Of a stretch of 64,000 nt of DNA, positions 58,447 to 64,000 are shown piece by piece. The stretch is from a virus: positions 1 through 64,000 of the IMG/VR virus record IMGVR_UViG_3300035670_000038. One strand, 5' to 3'. Positions within the stretch are counted from its first letter, which is position 1. Each line of letters starts with the position of its first letter. The notes beneath the pieces are model-generated. The model ran no database searches, had not been told where the DNA came from, and saw nothing but the letters and a program-made list of their open reading frames with translations. The translations under genes were made by a program, and so were the position numbers.

Positions 58447-59162
58447 ACATAATCATCCCAATGGCAGGTGAGGGGACTCGTGTAAAAAGCACAGTTCCCA
58501 AACCACTTGTCGAGGTTATTAGTGGAAAACCAATGATTGAGATGGCATTGGAATCATTAAACATTGATGGACATTATTGTTTTATTGTTCGTCGTTATAA
58601 CAATCAAGATTGGAATGTCGCACTTCGTGAAGCAATCCACAAAACGGTAGGAAATGCGGTGATTGTGGAAATCGACTATCTAACAAAAGGACCAGCGATT
58701 TCTGCATTACATGCACCAAATCTTTTCTTTAATGATGAAGATTTATTGGTTACCAACTGTGACCAGATAATGCATTGGGATGCAGACAAGTTTATCGACT
58801 TCACCAAGACAACAGATGCGGATGGTGCTGTGGTCACATATGAAACACAAACACCAAAGAATAGTTACGCAAGAGTTATATCGGACGAAGAACATCCTGA
58901 ATTTGATATTATAAAAGAAAAGGAAGTTATTAGTAAATATTCATTAAATGGTATTCATTGGTGGAAGCATGGAAAGAACTTTGCAAAATCAGTGGTGAAG
59001 ATGATGGAAAGTAAAGACACAGTAAATGGTGAATACTACGTTGGTCCATCATACAATTATTTAGATGGTACTAAGAGAGTTTACAATATAGATTCATCAG
59101 AACATTTTGCTGTTGGAACTCTGGAAGATATTGAACGATATAGGGTGATTTATGGACGTTAA
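58443..59162 (+). CDS. Second sugar-phosphate nucleotidyltransferase
   Basis: A 239-residue protein with MNIIIPMAGEGTRVKSTVPKPL, a GxGTR...KP signature, and NCDQIMHWDADKF in the metal region. It resembles small sugar-1-phosphate nucleotidyltransferases. The similarity to the 56466 gene is limited to the fold signature, so the two probably have different substrates. Overlaps transaldolase by ATGA and the cupin by 11 bp. Confidence 0.8.
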   Translation: MNIIIPMAGEGTRVKSTVPKPLVEVISGKPMIEMALESLNIDGHYCFIVRRYNNQDWNVALREAIHKTVGNAVIVEIDYLTKGPAISALHAPNLFFNDEDLLVTNCDQIMHWDADKFIDFTKTTDADGAVVTYETQTPKNSYARVISDEEHPEFDIIKEKEVISKYSLNGIHWWKHGKNFAKSVVKMMESKDTVNGEYYVGPSYNYLDGTKRVYNIDSSEHFAVGTLEDIERYRVIYGR

Positions 59163-59478
59163 ACGTATTGAGAATATGAAGGGTGGATGGTTTATTGGGG
59201 ACTTCGACCCTGCCGTTTTACGAACCCACGACTTTGAAGTAGGGTATAAGTTTCATCCAAAAGGTGAGAAGTGGGACAAACACTATCACAAACGAGCAGT
59301 CGAGATTACATATCTGATTCGTGGCAAGATGCAAATACAGGATAGGATATTGACTTCTGGTGATATATTCACTATACTTCCGTATGAAGTTGCAGACCCA
59401 ATTTTCTTAGAAGATTGTGAAGTAGTAATAGTAAAAAGCCCATCCGTTGTGGGTGACAAATATACTATAGAGGAATAA
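59152..59478 (+). CDS. Cupin-domain protein
   Basis: A 108-residue single cupin: DKHYHKRAVEITYLIRGKMQIQDRIL gives the metal-binding HxH...E pattern, and SGDIFTILP the second box. Cupins serve as sugar isomerases, epimerases or binding proteins. It lies directly before the RuBisCO-like gene with a 3-bp gap, making a joint reaction likely. Confidence 0.72.
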   Translation: MDVKRIENMKGGWFIGDFDPAVLRTHDFEVGYKFHPKGEKWDKHYHKRAVEITYLIRGKMQIQDRILTSGDIFTILPYEVADPIFLEDCEVVIVKSPSVVGDKYTIEE

Positions 59479-59481
59479 GTT

Positions 59482-60711
59482 ATGAGTGTTAATATTTTTA
59501 CACGTGATGTAGATTTATCAAAATATTTTGTTGTCAAGTATTTCTTAGTCGGTAAGACATCACTACGTGATGCTGCATGGAACTTGGCAATTGGACAAAG
59601 TATCGGCAATCCCAACAACAGAAGTGTGTGGGAAACCGACCAGATGTTTCTTGACCACAGTTGTTTCATTCTTGCAGACGAAGGGGAACTAAAATCAAAG
59701 ACTTCTGGTGAAGTTGAGATTGCTTTCCCACTCGCAAACATCAATCTTGAAGAAGATGGTGTGTCTCAAATTCTTTGCCATATCGCCGGTGGTCAAGTAG
59801 ATATTCTCGAAATTGAACAGTGCCACGTATTAGACATCACATTACCAGAAGAAATTGACCAGATGTTTACCCTCAAACCTGCGTATGGTATCACAGGTTT
59901 CCGTGAATTCAATTGGGTAGAAAATAAACCATTCTTCGGTGGTATCATCAAACCCAAGGTTGGTATGAGTCCAAAGGTATTGTTGGAAGCTGTGAAGGAA
60001 ATGGTTGACGGTGGTGTGAACTTTATCAAGGAAGATGAGTTACTTGGTGACCCATCACACTGTTCACTAAAAGAACGAGTTCCACTCATCTCTAACTGGT
60101 TAAGAAAGAATTGTCCAGAGGTAATGTATACCTTCTGTATCAATGGTGATAGTCCTTACGCACTCCAACGAGCACAGTTCGTAGAGGATGAAGGTGGACT
60201 TGGTGTTCACATCAACGTGTGGAGTGGGTTGGGTGTCTATCGTGCAATTCGTAAGCAGAATCCTAGACTCTGGATTCATTTCCAGAAGTCGGGTGATAAG
60301 TTCTTTACTGACAGACGAGCACCAAATCATATCTATTGGCCTGTTATCTGTAAGATTGCAGGATGGTCTGGTGCAGACTCTATTCACGCAGGTATGATTG
60401 GTGGATATATGAACCAAGACGATACTGAATTGAAGGACGCACTAAAGGTATTGTGGAAGTATAATGTTATCCCAGCACTCAGTTGTGGAATGCATCCTGG
60501 ATTAGTTCAACACATCAACACTTTACTTGGTAGTAATGATTGGATGGCAAACGTTGGTGGGGCGATGCACGGACACCCGATGGGAACCAAGGCTGGTGGA
60601 TTGGCAATGCGCCAAGCTATTAGTGGATTCCACGGACCAGAGTATGAAGCTGCAATCAAGAAATGGGGATTCAAAGAAGTAAACCCTGATTTACAATATA
60701 GAATTTTTTAA
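59482..60711 (+). CDS. RuBisCO-like protein (large-subunit fold)
   Basis: A 409-residue member of the RuBisCO superfamily. Recognisable parts: IIKPKVGMSPK with K157/K159 (plant K175/K177), FIKEDELLGDP with K183, D185 and E186 (carbamyl-lysine and metal ligands), H266 near plant H294, SIHAGMIGGYM with H302 (plant H327), SCGMHPG with S334, and VGGAMHGHPMG with G359/G360. The loop-6 lysine is replaced by Y309, and the N-terminal substrate residues E60, T65 and W66 are not visible. Together with an HPG segment typical of form IV, this argues for an enolase or isomerase-type reaction on a sugar phosphate, not CO2 fixation. Neighbours: transaldolase, RibB, nucleotidyltransferases. Confidence 0.88.
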   Translation: MSVNIFTRDVDLSKYFVVKYFLVGKTSLRDAAWNLAIGQSIGNPNNRSVWETDQMFLDHSCFILADEGELKSKTSGEVEIAFPLANINLEEDGVSQILCHIAGGQVDILEIEQCHVLDITLPEEIDQMFTLKPAYGITGFREFNWVENKPFFGGIIKPKVGMSPKVLLEAVKEMVDGGVNFIKEDELLGDPSHCSLKERVPLISNWLRKNCPEVMYTFCINGDSPYALQRAQFVEDEGGLGVHINVWSGLGVYRAIRKQNPRLWIHFQKSGDKFFTDRRAPNHIYWPVICKIAGWSGADSIHAGMIGGYMNQDDTELKDALKVLWKYNVIPALSCGMHPGLVQHINTLLGSNDWMANVGGAMHGHPMGTKAGGLAMRQAISGFHGPEYEAAIKKWGFKEVNPDLQYRIF

Positions 60712-60723
60712 TAGGAATATACA

Positions 60724-61380
60724 ATGGTCACCCAAGACATCCTTAATGCAATATCAAGAACCCCAACAGACATCTACGGATTGAAATGGGCACCTTCGGT
60801 AGAACCTACTATTGGTAATGATGTGGATTGGATTAATCCAACTCGTGGAAATTGGTCAATTCATTGGAGTGCAGCTAATGATATAGCACTTCGTGAAGCA
60901 TGGTCACGATGTGAGAGTTCTCCAAAACTTATTGTTGAAATCGGTGTACACCGCCCGGAAAGAAATGACGAAGGACGTTCTTCCACAAGTACGTTACTCA
61001 GTTTAAAGGATGACGATTGTATGTACATTGGTATAGATTTAGCAGACAGAACATTCTTAAACGATATGGGTAAGAATATATTTACCATCCAAGGTGATTC
61101 ATCAAACAAGAATGAAGTGTATAAATTGATGGAATGGTATGGTAAAGAAACTATTGATTTTATGTTTGTAGATGGATGGCATTCGATTAATCAATGCTTA
61201 CGAGATTGGCAATATTGGGAAAGAATTTCAAACACAGGTGTTATGGCGTTCCACGATACAAATTATCATCCAGGACCAGTTGCACTTCTTGACGCTGTAG
61301 ACGAATCGATATTTGATATACAGATATTTAATCGTGATGAAGATGACGCCGGTGTTGCATACGTAAAACGTAGAGGTTAA
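60724..61380 (+). CDS. Class I SAM methyltransferase
   Basis: A 218-residue methyltransferase with KLIVEIGVHRPERN (SAM loop), YIGIDLADR, TIQGDSSN, DFMFVDGWHS and MAFHDTNYHPGP. This is the Methyltransf_24/CmcI-like layout. Follows the RuBisCO-like gene by 12 bp with AGGAAT upstream. Probably methylates the cassette's sugar or a nearby group. Confidence 0.75.
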   Translation: MVTQDILNAISRTPTDIYGLKWAPSVEPTIGNDVDWINPTRGNWSIHWSAANDIALREAWSRCESSPKLIVEIGVHRPERNDEGRSSTSTLLSLKDDDCMYIGIDLADRTFLNDMGKNIFTIQGDSSNKNEVYKLMEWYGKETIDFMFVDGWHSINQCLRDWQYWERISNTGVMAFHDTNYHPGPVALLDAVDESIFDIQIFNRDEDDAGVAYVKRRG

Positions 61381-61381
61381 T

Positions 61382-62293
61382 ATGGCAAAGGGTTTGATTT
61401 CAATATTTACATTACCGCACGAGATTGATAATCTTCAAACAACGTTATACAATCTTCGTAGAAACTATGCGGTGATGTCTGGGCACGAATTCGGATTTGA
61501 CATAACTCTGTGTTTAAGTGATGAACTTACAGATTGGAATACTTCACAATTATCTAGAGAATACTTTGCAAGTAAGTATCGGCAAATTGTAGATAGTTTG
61601 TGTGATTGGGCAACGTTAGAAAGTATCAAGATTGAATATGGAAACACTATTCTTGGATGTGTGTCGCAACGTAGACACTCATTAAAATTCTTGAATAAAT
61701 ATGATTTCACGATGTGGTTAGACAATGATATGTTTTTCAATGATTATCTGTTGGCATATGTTGGTACATCGGTAAATATGTTATTAGAACAAGGTATAGA
61801 ACACTATGTTCTCACACCACAGATTACACGGCAGTGGGATGAAACGTGGGATGTCATTGTCAACAAAGATTTGTTAGATAGACCACTCAATGACAATTTA
61901 ACCGCCGATGTATTTGACTTGGGTTTAACACCGAGTGGTAATGTTGGATTACGACCAATAGAAACCTTTAAAGCTGCGGGTGGATGGTGTACAACAATTA
62001 GTAATGATTTGTTAGAACTTACTGGTATTCCAGATTCATTCGGTCATTACGGATTGGAAGATACATATGTCTTAGTGTGTGCAGATTTACTTCGTAGAAT
62101 GAATCGTAAAGAAAAACCACAACAGTTTGTAATTGACAATTTGATTGTTGGTGAAAACCACAGATATCAAACTAGTGATTACTTGAAGAATCATCTTGTA
62201 TCTTTCGATAGAAAAGATGAGTTTAGACAAATAGCAACAAACAACTTTAATAGTGAGATTGAAAAGTTTATCCAACGGATGCTTCAACAATGA
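61382..62293 (+). CDS. GT-A-type glycosyltransferase candidate
   Basis: A 303-residue protein with a GT-A-like centre: LKFLNKYDFTMWLDNDMFFND contains the DxD metal site, with SGNVGLRPIETFKAAGGW as an acceptor-region segment. It begins MAKGLISIFTLPHEIDNL. Donor and acceptor unknown. Overlaps the next gene by 4 bp. Confidence 0.65.
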   Translation: MAKGLISIFTLPHEIDNLQTTLYNLRRNYAVMSGHEFGFDITLCLSDELTDWNTSQLSREYFASKYRQIVDSLCDWATLESIKIEYGNTILGCVSQRRHSLKFLNKYDFTMWLDNDMFFNDYLLAYVGTSVNMLLEQGIEHYVLTPQITRQWDETWDVIVNKDLLDRPLNDNLTADVFDLGLTPSGNVGLRPIETFKAAGGWCTTISNDLLELTGIPDSFGHYGLEDTYVLVCADLLRRMNRKEKPQQFVIDNLIVGENHRYQTSDYLKNHLVSFDRKDEFRQIATNNFNSEIEKFIQRMLQQ

Positions 62294-63048
62294 AAATCTT
62301 TTACAGAATATCAGAATCTACTAATTCACAACACGCAGCTGCAAGAACGTGGCAAGTGAAACTTCCAAATGCAACAAAAAAGAATTGCTTACTCAATACG
62401 ATGGAATGTTTTCCAACCGCAGAGATAAAAGTGTTTGTAGACTCAATTACCGATGAAACGTGGAATTGGTTACACACTCTCCCACGAATCACTATCCAGA
62501 AGATTAATGAAGGTTCTGATGCAAAGTCTATGCGGGTGTTATTGAAGGAAGCAGTATTATTAGAAGATGATAATCAAATCGTATTGTTCCAAGAAGATGA
62601 TTATCTATATCTACCTGGGTCAGAGAAGAAGATAATAGAAGCATTAAACTATTCTCACTACGCTACTGGATATTTACATCCCGACAAGTTTTGGCATCCA
62701 AGTCGTGGTGGTAATCCATTCACTCCGATGGATAATGTGTCCGAAGCAACACAAGTCATAAAAACTTCTGACCATTTCTGGATGGTTACAAACTCCACAA
62801 CAAACACATTCGCAACCACGGTTGGTGTATTAAAGGAAGATATTGATGTGTGGATGTGGGGAACAGAAGATTTAATTAATACAAAAGACTTCGCAATCTT
62901 TCTTAAACTTCGTGAGAAGGGTCGAGCATTGGTGCAACCACTACCATCATTAGCAACACATTGTCTCAAAGGATACGAAGCACCTACTGTTGGATTAGAT
63001 ATTGATTCTTGGGAAAGCATACAACCCTTGACACCAACCACAGAGTAG
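62290..63048 (+). CDS. Glycosyltransferase-like protein
   Basis: A 252-residue protein with IVLFQEDDYLYLPGSEKKI, an EDDY acidic site of GT-A type, and TGYLHPDKFWHPSRGG. It is likely another sugar transferase, but the fold is inferred from these two segments only. Precedes a 41-bp gap before the final gene. Confidence 0.55.
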   Translation: MKIFYRISESTNSQHAAARTWQVKLPNATKKNCLLNTMECFPTAEIKVFVDSITDETWNWLHTLPRITIQKINEGSDAKSMRVLLKEAVLLEDDNQIVLFQEDDYLYLPGSEKKIIEALNYSHYATGYLHPDKFWHPSRGGNPFTPMDNVSEATQVIKTSDHFWMVTNSTTNTFATTVGVLKEDIDVWMWGTEDLINTKDFAIFLKLREKGRALVQPLPSLATHCLKGYEAPTVGLDIDSWESIQPLTPTTE

Positions 63049-63052
63049 TTTA

Positions 63053-63060
63053 TATTTATA
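63053..63060 (+). promoter_or_regulatory. Candidate late-promoter-like octamer TATTTATA
   Basis: TATTTATA, 37 bp before the epimerase start at 63090, directly after the preceding stop. It is the last of the six-site set. Confidence 0.38.
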
Positions 63061-63089
63061 TCTTAGAACCCTTAACATAATATATTATA

Positions 63090-64000
63090 ATGATTAATAA
63101 AGTATTAATTACGGGCGTAGGTGGACTATTGGGTTCACGACTCGCAGATTGGATTTTAGCAAATAAACCAGGTGTAGAAGTTATTGGTATTGACGATTTT
63201 AGTGGTGGATATAGAGAGAACGTTGACCCACGGGTAAAATTGTACGTAATGGATTTGGGTAAGCAATCCGCAGAACGTATCTTCGACGAACACAGACCCG
63301 ACCTCGTGTATCACTTCGCAGCATATGCCGCAGAAGCATTGTCTCCATTCATTCGACAATATAACTATGTAAACAATCTTCTTGCAACTGCAGGGATTGT
63401 TAATAACTGCATCAAGTATGACGTAAAGCGTATTGTCTTTACTTCATCTATGGGTGTGTATGGCTTCGGTGCAAACCAACCTCCGTTCCACGAAGATATG
63501 GCACGAGCACCAATCGATCCATATGGTATTGCAAAGGCAGCGTGTGAACAAGATATCGAAGTGGCTGGAGTCCAACACGGATTAGATTGGTGTATCATCC
63601 GTCCACACAACGTGTTCGGTGCAAAGCAAAACATTTGGGACAGTTACAGAAACGTTCTTGGTATCTGGATGTACAAGCATCTTACTGGTCAACCGTTAAC
63701 TATCTTTGGTGATGGAGAACAAAAACGTGCATTCAGTTGTATTGATGACTCATTAGAACCACTCTGGAATGCTGGAACCTATGAGAAGGCATCCAAGCAG
63801 ATTATCAACCTTGGTGGTATTCACGAATATAGTATCAACATAGCAGCACAGACATTGATTGGGGTTATGGGTGGTGGTCGAGTCAAGTATCTCCCACCCC
63901 GTCACGAAGTCAAGTACGCATATCCAACGTGGCAGAAGTCGGTTGATATTCTTGGGTTCCAACACAAGACCGATTTGTATGAAGGATTACAGAAGATGTG
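63090..64000 (+). CDS. NAD-dependent sugar epimerase/dehydratase, 3'-truncated by window edge
   Basis: An extended short-chain dehydrogenase of UDP-glucose-epimerase type with no stop before the window ends (303 residues seen). KVLITGVGGLLGSRLADW (NAD binding), FTSSMGVYG (catalytic S), YGIAKAACEQD (YxxxK) and RPHNVFGAKQNIWDS are present. The FGDGEQKRAFSC segment matches sugar epimerases. It extends the carbohydrate region beyond the window. Confidence 0.85.
   Translation, partial: MINKVLITGVGGLLGSRLADWILANKPGVEVIGIDDFSGGYRENVDPRVKLYVMDLGKQSAERIFDEHRPDLVYHFAAYAAEALSPFIRQYNYVNNLLATAGIVNNCIKYDVKRIVFTSSMGVYGFGANQPPFHEDMARAPIDPYGIAKAACEQDIEVAGVQHGLDWCIIRPHNVFGAKQNIWDSYRNVLGIWMYKHLTGQPLTIFGDGEQKRAFSCIDDSLEPLWNAGTYEKASKQIINLGGIHEYSINIAAQTLIGVMGGGRVKYLPPRHEVKYAYPTWQKSVDILGFQHKTDLYEGLQKM

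Noticed and set aside
59482-60711. Carbon-fixing RuBisCO
   Set aside because: The loop-6 lysine and the N-terminal substrate residues are not conserved and no phosphoribulokinase is present, so true carboxylase activity is unlikely.
1-64000. CRISPR arrays, insertion sequences, tandem repeats or attachment sites
   Set aside because: No evenly spaced repeats, transposase-like genes or terminal inverted repeats were seen on reading.

Overview
The window looks like an internal piece of a large, AT-rich, T4-related tailed-phage (myovirus) genome. Every gene I can support lies on the + strand. Genes are packed with ATGA/GTGA overlaps or TAATATG junctions, and gaps are short. The core is a recognisable T4-type set: gp26-like baseplate protein, tail-length and hub proteins, gp32-like single-strand binding protein, UvsX, gp41-like helicase, gp43-like family B polymerase, sliding clamp gp45, clamp loader gp44/gp62 and an ATP-dependent DNA ligase. 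The accessory genes resemble those of environmental T4-like phages: B12-dependent ribonucleotide reductase, 2-oxoglutarate oxygenases, an A-type Fe-S carrier, transaldolase and many glycan genes. The host cannot be read from the sequence. An LpxH-like phosphoesterase and LPS-type sugar enzymes would suit a Gram-negative host, which is inference.

Layout. 0-1.4 kb: 3' part of a SNF2-type helicase. 1.5-10.8 kb: baseplate/tail hub block, including an amidase fused to a tail domain. 10.8-24.7 kb: a short family A DNA polymerase, ssDNA-binding protein, UvsX, exonuclease, helicase, class II RNR, then nucleotide and cofactor genes (thioredoxin, dUTPase, IscA-like carrier, 2OG oxygenase, APS-kinase-like and nucleotidyltransferase pair) and a lectin-fold virion protein. 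24.7-45.4 kb: family B polymerase, ligase, a string of tiny membrane proteins, a non-canonical tRNA-like RNA, two Mom-like proteins, an HExxH protein, a JmjC-like protein, clamp, a DruA-like (DUF4338-like) protein, clamp loader, ClpP-like protease, sulfotransferase-like protein, dCMP deaminase, RecB-type nuclease, SpoU methyltransferase and small proteins. 45.4-64 kb: a long carbohydrate region opened by a small ribbon-helix-helix protein, with glycosyltransferases, GDP-mannose 4,6-dehydratase, a GDP-mannose 3,5-epimerase-like enzyme, a GT11 fucosyltransferase-like enzyme and methyltransferases. Inside it is a compact sugar-phosphate cassette: RibB, kinase, two nucleotidyltransferases, HAD phosphatase, transaldolase, cupin and a RuBisCO-like protein. 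The window ends inside an NAD-dependent sugar epimerase gene.

How it fits together. The replisome and nucleotide genes would make phage DNA. The Mom-like proteins may modify it. The carbohydrate region probably makes one or more unusual activated sugars and attaches them to a virion or host-surface target. The APS-kinase-like gene and two sulfotransferase-like genes could add sulfate. The standout is the RuBisCO-like protein at 59482-60711. It keeps the KPK and KxDE motifs, but tyrosine occupies the position of the loop-6 catalytic lysine. It sits with transaldolase and RibB in a nucleotide-sugar cassette, which suggests an undescribed sugar-phosphate pathway rather than carbon fixation.

Regulation visible in the sequence: five promoter-like sites combine TTGACA or TTGATT, exactly 17 bp and a TATATT/TATCAT-type box, and two of them carry inverted repeats around the -10 box. 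A TATTTATA/TATTTATT octamer recurs 31-51 bp upstream of genes in six gaps. No stretch longer than about 300 bases lacks a gene. No CRISPR array, insertion sequence or minus-strand gene was found.
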